From CAYUVA01 sp964448115 [NCBI: uncultured bacterium] (lineage in GTDB: Bacteria; CAYUVA01): a DNA stretch of 64,000 bases. Position 1 is the stretch's first letter. Each line of letters opens with the position of its first letter. Shown in pieces: positions 27,639-37,579 of the stretch. Position numbers and translations under genes: made by a program. The stretch lies in NCBI GenBank assembly GCA_964448115.1, contig CAYUVA010000012.1:23689-87688 (forward strand), in the 5' to 3' direction. Below the pieces are notes generated by a model. That model saw nothing but the letters and a program-made list of their open reading frames with translations, searched no databases and was not told the DNA's origin.

Positions 27639-29132
27639 TCAATCCCCAAGGGTAAAGAAGAATGTGCTGCCTGAACCCGGCTTGGACTCTACCCAGATAT
27701 CTCCGTTATGCATCTGGATGATCCTTTTGACGATCGCTAAGCCGATGCCAGAGCCTTCGGAATCGGGATCTAGCTTCTTGAAAACCTTGAAGATCTCCTT
27801 TTGGGCTTCTCTGGTGATTCCGACCCCATTATCGCTTATGAAGAAACAGTTTCTCCCTTTATGTTTCCGATGTCCAATGCATATTTCAAGTCTTCTATCA
27901 GGTGCGCGGTATTTTACTGCATTCTCGATTAGATTTACCAGAACCTCGACCATCCTGCCCCTATCAGCATTTATGGCCGGCATATTGCTCTGAATGCTCA
28001 GCTTAGCTTCAATGCTATTGGTTATCCCCTCAGTATGCCAGGCAGCCTCTCTGGCTAGCTCGGTCATCGAGACTGTGGTCATTCGTATCGGCATTCTGCC
28101 CAGCTTTGCAAGCTCGGATATGTCGGTGATCAGCCGGTTGATGTGCTCAGCAGCCATACTGACACGCTCCAGATAACCGAGAGCTTCCTCTTTTGCCCCT
28201 TTTTCTACGGATCCAGCGAGAAGATCGAGAAATCCTTTTATGGTAATCACCGGGCTGCGCAGGTCATGGGAGACCGTGTAGCTGAATTCCTCAAGCTCCT
28301 TGTTTTTTCGCTCCAGCTCGGTTACCACCCGAAGCAGCTCCTCACGGTCCTTCTTCTGCTGGGTTATGTCGATATCTACCCCGCGATAGCCCTCAAACTC
28401 ACCCTTTTGATTGATGATCGGCACTCCACTGGTCGATAGCCAGACCACCTTGCCGTCCTTATGCAGGTTTGCATTGATGAAGTGCTTGAAAGAGAGGCGC
28501 CTTTCAAATGTTTCAAAGGCAGTTTCCTTGAGCTGTTTTTGCTTTTCTGGCACAAATAGATCGTAAAAATGCTTCTTGTTTATAAGCTCCTCTGGCTTAT
28601 AGCCCAATAATCTCTCAACCACGGGGCTACTATAGATATATAACCCTTCAGTATTGACCTCCCAGACCCATTCCTCGGCGTTGTCAACCACCTGCTGGAA
28701 GCGTTCCTCTGAGCGACGAAGCGCTTCCTCTATGCGTTTTCTATCGGTTATATCGACAATTACGCCCTCGATAAAACCCTGCTCTTTATACAACTTGGAG
28801 GAGATCAAAATATCACGCTCGCTTCCATCCAGCCTTTTCAGGTGTATCTCGAATTCCTTGATCTCACCATGTTTATTGAGCAGTTCGAGAAGCTGCGCCC
28901 TGCGCTCGACTGGGTATAGCTCTGCAGCCTTGACCTTATTTATCAACTCGTCAGCCGACTTGAAGCCGAGTATCTCAGCAGCGGTCTGATTAGCTCGCAG
29001 AAAGGTTCCATCCTCGGCACAGGTTCTATAAAGTCCCACTAGCACAGTCTCGTAGATGTGCTTGTAATGATCCTCTTGGGATCCCTTATCAAAGTTTTTC
29101 GTTTCCACTGCAATTGGAGATCTATAAATCAT
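27639..29132 (-). CDS. PAS-domain sensor histidine kinase
   Basis: The 497-residue protein is soluble: two PAS domains (about 25-140 and 145-265), a HisKA dimerisation domain with the phospho-acceptor His at about 289 (SYTVSHDLRSP), and an HATPase domain with N box (NLIENAVKY), G1 (DNGVG) and G2 (GSGIGLAI). It resembles cytosolic phytochrome-type kinases. No response regulator is adjacent, and it sits inside a glycan operon, between the YfhO-like gene (30-base gap) and the GT2 fusion (three-base gap). This suggests sensing linked to glycan production. Ligand unknown. Confidence 0.88.
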   Translation of the reverse strand: MIYRSPIAVETKNFDKGSQEDHYKHIYETVLVGLYRTCAEDGTFLRANQTAAEILGFKSADELINKVKAAELYPVERRAQLLELLNKHGEIKEFEIHLKRLDGSERDILISSKLYKEQGFIEGVIVDITDRKRIEEALRRSEERFQQVVDNAEEWVWEVNTEGLYIYSSPVVERLLGYKPEELINKKHFYDLFVPEKQKQLKETAFETFERRLSFKHFINANLHKDGKVVWLSTSGVPIINQKGEFEGYRGVDIDITQQKKDREELLRVVTELERKNKELEEFSYTVSHDLRSPVITIKGFLDLLAGSVEKGAKEEALGYLERVSMAAEHINRLITDISELAKLGRMPIRMTTVSMTELAREAAWHTEGITNSIEAKLSIQSNMPAINADRGRMVEVLVNLIENAVKYRAPDRRLEICIGHRKHKGRNCFFISDNGVGITREAQKEIFKVFKKLDPDSEGSGIGLAIVKRIIQMHNGDIWVESKPGSGSTFFFTLGD

Positions 29133-29162
29133 TGCCTAAAAAGTCAAATTACACTGAATCGA

Positions 29163-31520
29163 TTAAGATATCCTGAGTCGATGGAAGCAATAAATCATGG
29201 TTAGACTGGTCATCATGGCAAACAGATATACCCCTAGGCGAAATGAGAATGGTTGGAAGCAAAGGATGACCTCATGGCTACCTGCCTCAAGCTCGACAGA
29301 CATGAAGTACTTATGCCGGGTTATCTGATTTTCAACGCCATCGATAAATGCCCGCCAGCCAGGATAAAAGGTGCTTCGATAAAATAATGTGCCTGCAACC
29401 GGTGTTCTCACCATGGCATGAAGGCTGTTCATGCCCTCGTTGAAACGCACAGATGTAGCATTATTCACCGAGTGATTGTAGTCTTGGCGGGGAATAAACT
29501 CCACCATAGGGGTGAGTTGCTCAAGTTTGTCGATTCTACATCCATCGATTGCAAGCTCCCCTTTCCCAGGCGAGTCTTTGTCAAAACTTGCTTCCTCCCT
29601 GCCCTGGAATGACGATGCGAGGGGTATGGTGTCAGGATAAACAATCATGGCGGTGCTTGTCTGCATTAAAAGGCTTTTAGGTGTTTTATCCAACAAACGA
29701 GCCCATGAGCTGAGTTGTCCAGTGGCTTCCTCCCAGAAACGGCTATAGATAGCCGGGTATAGCGACTCCCAGCCGCGAATGTCTCTCAAGCCATAGGCGA
29801 TACATGTGTTGGGTGGGAGGATTTCGCCCTTACCAAAATGGTTGAACTCGCTCTCCAGGGCTGCGAAACGGCTGTTGCCAATCTCTTCCCCGAGCTTGTC
29901 TGTAAGGCTGGTGGTGGGGAAAATGACCTTTTTGTCAACAAACGGATTGTATCCGATATGCAGAAACAGAAGCTCCAGTATTATTGCAGTTGCAATCATC
30001 GTTGTTGCCAATGAACCACTCAGCAATCGCCGGGAATAAAGCAAAAGAATGATTATTCCCCACAAAGCCAGTAACAACTGCGGATAAACCCTGATCGATA
30101 AAATCAGCGAACCCAGGGAATTGGATAAGGTCGCCAGATACATCGAAAGCGAGTTCGGCTGCGAGTTATCAAGATAGTTGCGCTCGTTGACTTTGACCAC
30201 CATAGCCAACGAAACCAGGCTGAGAACAAAGACAATCGATATTATTACAGTCAAGCCGGCCTTCCTTTTTCCCATTAGCCTGACATGAAGCCAATCAATA
30301 GCCAATCCGCTGCATAGCGCGAAACATAAGGCGGAGATCGCCTTGAGTCGGCTCAGGTCCATGAATGAAATGAGCACTAATAGGGGTGTTAGTATCTTTT
30401 GAATTTGATTTGCAGATACAACCACGGCGACAATCATCGGAATTATACCCAGGATAAGAAAAGCAATCAGCCTTCTTGGGCGATCACTGCTAAGCACAGC
30501 GCTTATGATCAGAATCATCGATAGGATGCCAACATAAGCATTATAAAGATTAAAGTAGCTGAGCTTGAATAAAAAAATGCCGAAATAGGTGTTCTTGTGC
30601 GGGAACCCATAAAATTGTGGCAGCAGATTAACTATAAGTGATGACAAGGGCACTGATTCCTCGCCAAAGTATCTCGGCACCCCATAGCGCTGGCTATTGA
30701 TGAAAAGCTCCATGCTAGGCAGGAGTTGGGGCAAGCCGATTATTATGCCTAGTAATGCTATGCAAAAGCCAGAAGCTATTGCCCTGAAGGCAGAGACCTC
30801 GTGGATAAACAACCCGCTGATGAACATCCAGGCTATTATGAACATAAGCAGATATATTATGTATTGCAAATGCCCCCCCAGGTTGATTATGCCCATGATG
30901 CAAGCTGCGGCAAGCAGGTTCAGAAAATTACCCTTAGATAAAAACCGTTCACCAAATAGCATTGCCAGTGGAAATAAAGCCATTGCAAAGATGATATAGG
31001 GATACTCCATGCGACAATAGAAGAATGGATTGAGCACATATATGGCACCTCCAGTCATGGCTGGAATCAAGCCGATCCCCCAGGAGCGAAGCAATAAAAA
31101 GGCGAACCAACCGCCTAAAAAGAAGGGGGCTAGTGCCGATAAAGTCCAAAGATGCTCAAAATCGAGGACAGGGCAAAACAAATTGAATGGATTCAAAGGA
31201 TTGCTGATACCGTTGGCGAGAAGTGGAGCGCCACAGAGAATATAAGGATTCCACAGCGGTATCTTGCCTGCCCGGAGCATCTTTGAGCAAAGCATACGCA
31301 TCGGGTAGTATTGAAGGATTGGATCATCTATATCCGGATTCTGCGCCTTGATACCTTCAAGCCCCGCGATCGCTTTCCAGGGGAGAAAATTCTGAACCAA
31401 CCAATCAGCATTAACCGGGATGCATCCGCTCAGAAAGTAAGGATACCCGATTATCAATGTCAAGATCGCAAAAAATGCCAGTGGAATTAATTGCTCGGTT
31501 CGACATCGTTGCTTGATCAT
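29163..31520 (-). CDS. YfhO-like polytopic membrane protein
   Basis: The 785-residue protein has about 12-13 membrane helices and a soluble C-terminal region ending in one last helix. Features of the YfhO family are visible: the N-terminal VNADWLVQNFLPWKAI, PLWNPYILCGAPLLANGI, and, near the end, FYPGWRAFIDGVENQI. YfhO proteins are predicted GT-C glycosyltransferases acting on lipid-linked sugars. The start codon overlaps the wecB stop by four bases (ATGA), so it is coupled to wecB. Confidence 0.8.
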   Translation of the reverse strand: MIKQRCRTEQLIPLAFFAILTLIIGYPYFLSGCIPVNADWLVQNFLPWKAIAGLEGIKAQNPDIDDPILQYYPMRMLCSKMLRAGKIPLWNPYILCGAPLLANGISNPLNPFNLFCPVLDFEHLWTLSALAPFFLGGWFAFLLLRSWGIGLIPAMTGGAIYVLNPFFYCRMEYPYIIFAMALFPLAMLFGERFLSKGNFLNLLAAACIMGIINLGGHLQYIIYLLMFIIAWMFISGLFIHEVSAFRAIASGFCIALLGIIIGLPQLLPSMELFINSQRYGVPRYFGEESVPLSSLIVNLLPQFYGFPHKNTYFGIFLFKLSYFNLYNAYVGILSMILIISAVLSSDRPRRLIAFLILGIIPMIVAVVVSANQIQKILTPLLVLISFMDLSRLKAISALCFALCSGLAIDWLHVRLMGKRKAGLTVIISIVFVLSLVSLAMVVKVNERNYLDNSQPNSLSMYLATLSNSLGSLILSIRVYPQLLLALWGIIILLLYSRRLLSGSLATTMIATAIILELLFLHIGYNPFVDKKVIFPTTSLTDKLGEEIGNSRFAALESEFNHFGKGEILPPNTCIAYGLRDIRGWESLYPAIYSRFWEEATGQLSSWARLLDKTPKSLLMQTSTAMIVYPDTIPLASSFQGREEASFDKDSPGKGELAIDGCRIDKLEQLTPMVEFIPRQDYNHSVNNATSVRFNEGMNSLHAMVRTPVAGTLFYRSTFYPGWRAFIDGVENQITRHKYFMSVELEAGSHEVILCFQPFSFRLGVYLFAMMTSLTMIYCFHRLRIS

Positions 31521-32617
31521 GAGAGGGCTTTTCGGATTATATCGAGCATCTTGCCGGCAGCATCGCCGTTTCCGAAGATCGTATCATCAGCCTGCCTTGG
31601 AGCCGGCTTGCTCGTAATCATGTAATCAACCGCCTCGATTATCCCCTTGGCTTCCCTGCCAGCCAATACGCCACAGCCGAGATCGAATATCTCGTCATAC
31701 TCGGTGGTCTCATCGATCACCACGCAGGGCACCCGGGCGTAGAAAGCCTCCTTGAGCACACCTGACGAGTCGGTCATCACCAGTTGCGCATTCAATACAA
31801 GCCCTAGGAAGTCTCGGTATCCAATCGGTTCAAGCAACCTTATTTGATGAGCTGCCTCTAGCTTGCTCCATAGAGCGAATTCTTTTAGGCGCTTTTCAGT
31901 GCGCGGGTGCACAGGAAAGATCATAGGCATCTCCAAAGAGGTGAGTGCCATTACTATTTCGGCGAGTATTTGTGTATCATCGACCGTCTCAGCCCGATGC
32001 ATGGTAAGCAGGGCATACTGACCAGATTTCAAGTCATATTTCTTCGGCACATCAGCATTATAAAAGCCTTGTGTAACCGCTATCTTGAATGTATCGTATG
32101 TGATGTCGCCGGTAAGGAATATGCGATTATCGGGAATGTTTTCCCTCCTCAGGTTCTCGACTGCCCTTGGTATTGGGCAGAAACAGAAGTCCGCGCAATG
32201 GTCGGCCACCAGCTTGTTCATCTCCTCTGGACGCCATGTATATTCCCGCATCCCAGCCTCGATATGACCATTGGGCATGTGTAACTTGTAGGCAGCCAGT
32301 GCGCCAGCCAAAGCTGAGTTGGTATCCCCGGGCACCAGCACCAGATCTGGCTTCTCAGCCAATAGTACGCTATCCAATTCCTGCAGCATCCTTCCGGTCT
32401 GCACGCCATGTGTGCCACTACCAACCTTGAGATCATAATCGATGGGGGGAAACTGGAAATCATCAAAAAACGCATCCCTCATGCTGAAGTCATAGTGCTG
32501 CCCGGTGTGGACGGTAACCAACTCGAAGTCATCAGGGTAATCGTTTAGCCTCCAGAAGAGCGGCGCGCACTTGACGAAGTTCGGTCTTGTACCCATGATC
32601 ACCATCAGCTTTATCAT
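31517..32617 (-). CDS. wecB: UDP-N-acetylglucosamine 2-epimerase (non-hydrolysing)
   Basis: The 366-residue protein has the expected family length. It has the N-terminal MGTRPNFVKCAPL, HTGQHYDFSM, VPGDTNSALAG, HIEAGMREYTWRPEEMNK and the UDP-binding TDSSGVLKEAFYARVPCV near the end. It interconverts UDP-GlcNAc and UDP-ManNAc, a precursor of enterobacterial common antigen, capsules and teichoic-acid linkage units. It is the first gene of the minus-strand operon that continues with YfhO-like, kinase, GT2 fusion, phosphodiesterase and radical-SAM genes, and thus suggests ManNAc-containing glycan synthesis. Confidence 0.9.
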   Translation of the reverse strand: MIKLMVIMGTRPNFVKCAPLFWRLNDYPDDFELVTVHTGQHYDFSMRDAFFDDFQFPPIDYDLKVGSGTHGVQTGRMLQELDSVLLAEKPDLVLVPGDTNSALAGALAAYKLHMPNGHIEAGMREYTWRPEEMNKLVADHCADFCFCPIPRAVENLRRENIPDNRIFLTGDITYDTFKIAVTQGFYNADVPKKYDLKSGQYALLTMHRAETVDDTQILAEIVMALTSLEMPMIFPVHPRTEKRLKEFALWSKLEAAHQIRLLEPIGYRDFLGLVLNAQLVMTDSSGVLKEAFYARVPCVVIDETTEYDEIFDLGCGVLAGREAKGIIEAVDYMITSKPAPRQADDTIFGNGDAAGKMLDIIRKALS

Positions 32618-32648
32618 GCCATTAGGATAGCATATTCGCTTAGGCTAA

Positions 32649-34760
<2,112 letters not shown>

Positions 34761-35035
34761 TATAATTTGTTGGCATACAAGCAAGTGTATCTATTTAGTT
34801 CGAGTTAATTGCCCTTAAGTAGGTAGAAGCCCTCTACCAAAGGAGTTTGTCTTATACCCCCAGATATTTACCCGATATGTCATTCCGACCGAGCTTGTTC
34901 CGAAAAAACCAGCACAAGCTTGGTCGGAATGATATATTGGAGGGCTTTTTGGACATTTTGAGACGGACTCCAGGGGGAGAGGAGGCGGGGAGAACAATCT
35001 ATTGCCTATGTAAATATCCACACCCTCAAGCCTTA
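34761..35035. repeat. Convergent gap with a long imperfect palindrome
   Basis: The gap between the 3' ends of ligA and the GT2 gene has arms at 34875-34900 and 34912-34937 that form a 26-pair stem with 23 Watson-Crick pairs, two G-U pairs and one mismatch, around an 11-base A-rich loop. The core word TCATTCCGACC resembles the TCATTCCG-type dispersed palindromes of many bacterial genomes. It could end transcription from both sides, or be a non-autonomous mobile repeat. GGCTTTTTGG follows on the plus side. I saw no coding potential. Confidence 0.75.
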
Positions 35036-36190
35036 CTAAAGCCTGAAGCTGCTGCTGGCTAGCGGAGCATGACTCCAATCTTCTCGCGATAGATCATAGA
35101 CTCGCCAGAAATAGGCTCCTTTAGCGAAGCGTTGCAGCACCTGTGGTTTTATGGCAAAAAGGGCTTCGCTTGGAAAGGAAGCGAACTTGTCGATGAAGTT
35201 GACCGAGTTCGAGATCTCCAACAGGTAGCGATGTTTGTGCTCCGTCTGGCAACTACCTTCCCACCTGAGGGTTATTCCATCTTCAGGCTTTACCGTTTCA
35301 CTAGCTTCCTCGATGACTCTTTTAAGTCCTTTCAAGTGTGCGCTTCCGAGCCTTACCAGGTTGGAGGCGAACATGCATGACTTGAACAGGGCGATGGTTG
35401 ACCGCTTATAACGCTTGCTTAAGAAACAAAGCAATCCCTTGTCCCAAGCAACGAGGTCTCTAATCTTCTCGGCATGGCGCAGCTTGCTTTGTCCGAAGTA
35501 GTGAATGATCCTGGCTTTAGGTTCAACAGCTATCTTATAGCCTGATCTGCGAATACGATAGCTCCAATCGGTATCCTCGTATCCCAAGAAATAATGTTCA
35601 TCCATATAATCGAGCTTCCTAGCCAGTTCAGCGCTGAGCATGAAATACGCCCCTCCGATGCCAGGCACCTCGCAGAGCTGATCATCTTTGAGCCAGTATT
35701 GCCAATCGACCTCCCAAAGTTGCCTTATCTTGGAGGCATTAGGGAATATCCTGGATGCAATCGTTTGCTCAAGGATGGCATGGAGGAGATCCGGTGGCTT
35801 GTTGGTGCTTATCTGGAGGGTCATATCATCATCGATAAAGGCTCTCGGACCCACCGCTCCTATCTGCGAATTACTCTCCAAACACTGCACCATATTCTCC
35901 AGGGCACCTGGCAGCACAATGGTATCCGGGTTGAGCAGGATAATATAGTTCCCCCCGGCTATCCTCATGCCCTGGTTATTAGCCCTGGCAAAGCCGAGAT
36001 TTTCCTGGTTTACTACCAGCTTGGTGCTGGGAAAATCCGCTGCCAGCATCTCTGCCACACCATCGGTGGAGCTGTTATCAACAACGATGACCTCGTAATC
36101 AAGATTGCAGCCGCTTTCAATGGAGAATAGACAGTTCTTCAGATAATCGGTTGTGTTATAGTTGACAATGATTATAGACAGGTCTTTCAC
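35036..36190 (-). CDS. GT2 glycosyltransferase with C-terminal extension
   Basis: The 384-residue protein has a GT2 domain at about 4-230 (SIIIVNYNTTDYLKNC, VVDNSSTDG, LLNPDT, GYEDTDWSYR) like rhamnosyltransferases such as WbbL. The last ~110 residues are a separate domain of unclear fold with a possible YWRVYDLSRE beta motif like fibronectin-type domains. It starts five bases after the tandem purS stop, so it is transcribed with the purine genes, which is an odd pairing. It probably makes part of a surface polysaccharide. Confidence 0.8.
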   Translation of the reverse strand: MKDLSIIIVNYNTTDYLKNCLFSIESGCNLDYEVIVVDNSSTDGVAEMLAADFPSTKLVVNQENLGFARANNQGMRIAGGNYIILLNPDTIVLPGALENMVQCLESNSQIGAVGPRAFIDDDMTLQISTNKPPDLLHAILEQTIASRIFPNASKIRQLWEVDWQYWLKDDQLCEVPGIGGAYFMLSAELARKLDYMDEHYFLGYEDTDWSYRIRRSGYKIAVEPKARIIHYFGQSKLRHAEKIRDLVAWDKGLLCFLSKRYKRSTIALFKSCMFASNLVRLGSAHLKGLKRVIEEASETVKPEDGITLRWEGSCQTEHKHRYLLEISNSVNFIDKFASFPSEALFAIKPQVLQRFAKGAYFWRVYDLSREDWSHAPLASSSFRL

Positions 36191-36195
36191 TGGGA

Positions 36196-36726
36196 TCAGA
36201 CGATCTCGAAACGCTGTGAGTGAGGATTTATCAACAATCCGTTGTCTATATCCCTGGTGATTGCTATCCTCTCGACCAGCTCCCTGGCTCTGGTCATATC
36301 ATCGATTGAAAGATGGAAGCTCCATAAGGTACGGTATCGGATGCGCTGCACCACCTCGAAGCCTTTGTATAGCTTACGCAGGGAGGCTAGGGCTATGTCG
36401 CCGCGGGTATCTGCCAAGTACTCACTTATTCCAAGTATTACCGTGTCTTCTGCATGGCGCGCTCTCGATTTGCCGAAGTACTGCTCGGTGTGGATGCTGA
36501 AGGTGTTCTTGTTGGGGTTGACGAATAGCTTGGTCTGTGTAGCCAATTTATGCAGTATCCTCTCCGCCTCATTTTTATCCTTGCAGTCAAGCTCGATCTC
36601 CCAAAGATCATCCCGCTTGAGGTTCATAAGCTCACCGGAATATCCCATATCATCCACCAGTGTTGCCAGGGTGGTATTAGCCACCAGGTCCTGGGTTATA
36701 AGATGTACGATAAGGAATGCCTTCAT
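36196..36726 (-). CDS. purS: Tandem PurS, formylglycinamidine synthase small subunit
   Basis: The 176-residue protein is about twice the usual PurS length (about 80). The first half (1-80) starts KAFLIVHLITQDL and ends at NPNKNTFSI. The second (about 92-176) runs from VILGISEYLADTRGD to LLINPHSQRFEIV; the LLxNP tail is a PurS hallmark. PurS bridges PurQ and PurL in the complex that makes FGAM from FGAR. Its position beside purQ, with four bases of overlap, supports the call. The fused dimer would mimic the two-subunit PurS arrangement. Neither half matches the textbook sequence perfectly, so the first half is the less sure. Confidence 0.72.
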   Translation of the reverse strand: MKAFLIVHLITQDLVANTTLATLVDDMGYSGELMNLKRDDLWEIELDCKDKNEAERILHKLATQTKLFVNPNKNTFSIHTEQYFGKSRARHAEDTVILGISEYLADTRGDIALASLRKLYKGFEVVQRIRYRTLWSFHLSIDDMTRARELVERIAITRDIDNGLLINPHSQRFEIV

Positions 36727-37577
36727 TGTTTACCCTTCAGATTTATGTATTTTAGCATACTAGCGAATATCTTCCGCCCCGGTCCCGCCCCAAGCAGCGA
36801 CTCGCTATCCCCGATCGCCCTGTATTTTCTCTGGGCGTACTGGCTTACAATGCTATCTGGCAACTGGTATAGCCAACTGGCGCGCTCCGGATGGGGCATC
36901 AGGGCGAGGACATTGCCGGCTCGATTGATTATGCCGGCTGCATTGGCAAAAGAGCCATTGGGATTTATCGGGAAGTCAGCATAAACCGTGCCCACGCTGT
37001 CGCAGTACTGAAACAATACCTGTCGGTTTTTCATTATGGCGTGCCTTACCTCATCATCCGTGGTGGTGAAGTTCCCCTCCCCGTGTGCAACCGGTATCGG
37101 TATGATCTCGTTATCATCGAATGCTAGATCAAAGGCGGTCGGTTCGGGAGGCTTGTTTACTTTTACAAACACCCACTCGCAGTAGAAGCCGCTCCTACCT
37201 GGGGTTACATTACGAGATAAAGCCATCTGGACCATAGGTTTTTCATCTATGCCGGGCACCAATCCAGCTTCGACCAATACCTGGGCGCCATTGCAGATGC
37301 CCAAGATTGGCTTGCCTTTCATGGCTTGTCGTATGAGTGTACGAACAATATCTTTCTTGGCAGCGATGGCTCCTGCCCGCACTCGATCCTGGTATGAGAA
37401 ACCGCCTGGTATTATATAACCATCGAACTCGGTCAACAGGTCTGGATCTCGGTTCCAGCGGAAGATCTCGGCATCCATGCCGGCAGCCCGTACCGCCCGT
37501 GCGGTCTCATACTCGCAGTTACTTCCCGGATATTGGATTACTGCTATGCGCGGTATTGTCGGCTCATCTTTTTGCAT
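36723..37577 (-). CDS. purQ: Phosphoribosylformylglycinamidine synthase, glutaminase subunit
   Basis: The 284-residue protein is a class-I glutamine amidotransferase of PurQ type: IAVIQYPGSNCEYE at the N-terminus, the oxyanion segment IIPGGFSYQDRVR, catalytic C95 in ILGICNGAQ, PVAHGEGNF and the His/Glu pair in MPHPERAS. It is longer than the usual 225-230 residues, matching the longer PurQ variants. It supplies ammonia to PurL. It starts two bases after purL and overlaps the tandem purS. Confidence 0.93.
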   Translation of the reverse strand: MQKDEPTIPRIAVIQYPGSNCEYETARAVRAAGMDAEIFRWNRDPDLLTEFDGYIIPGGFSYQDRVRAGAIAAKKDIVRTLIRQAMKGKPILGICNGAQVLVEAGLVPGIDEKPMVQMALSRNVTPGRSGFYCEWVFVKVNKPPEPTAFDLAFDDNEIIPIPVAHGEGNFTTTDDEVRHAIMKNRQVLFQYCDSVGTVYADFPINPNGSFANAAGIINRAGNVLALMPHPERASWLYQLPDSIVSQYAQRKYRAIGDSESLLGAGPGRKIFASMLKYINLKGKQ

Positions 37578-37579
37578 AC

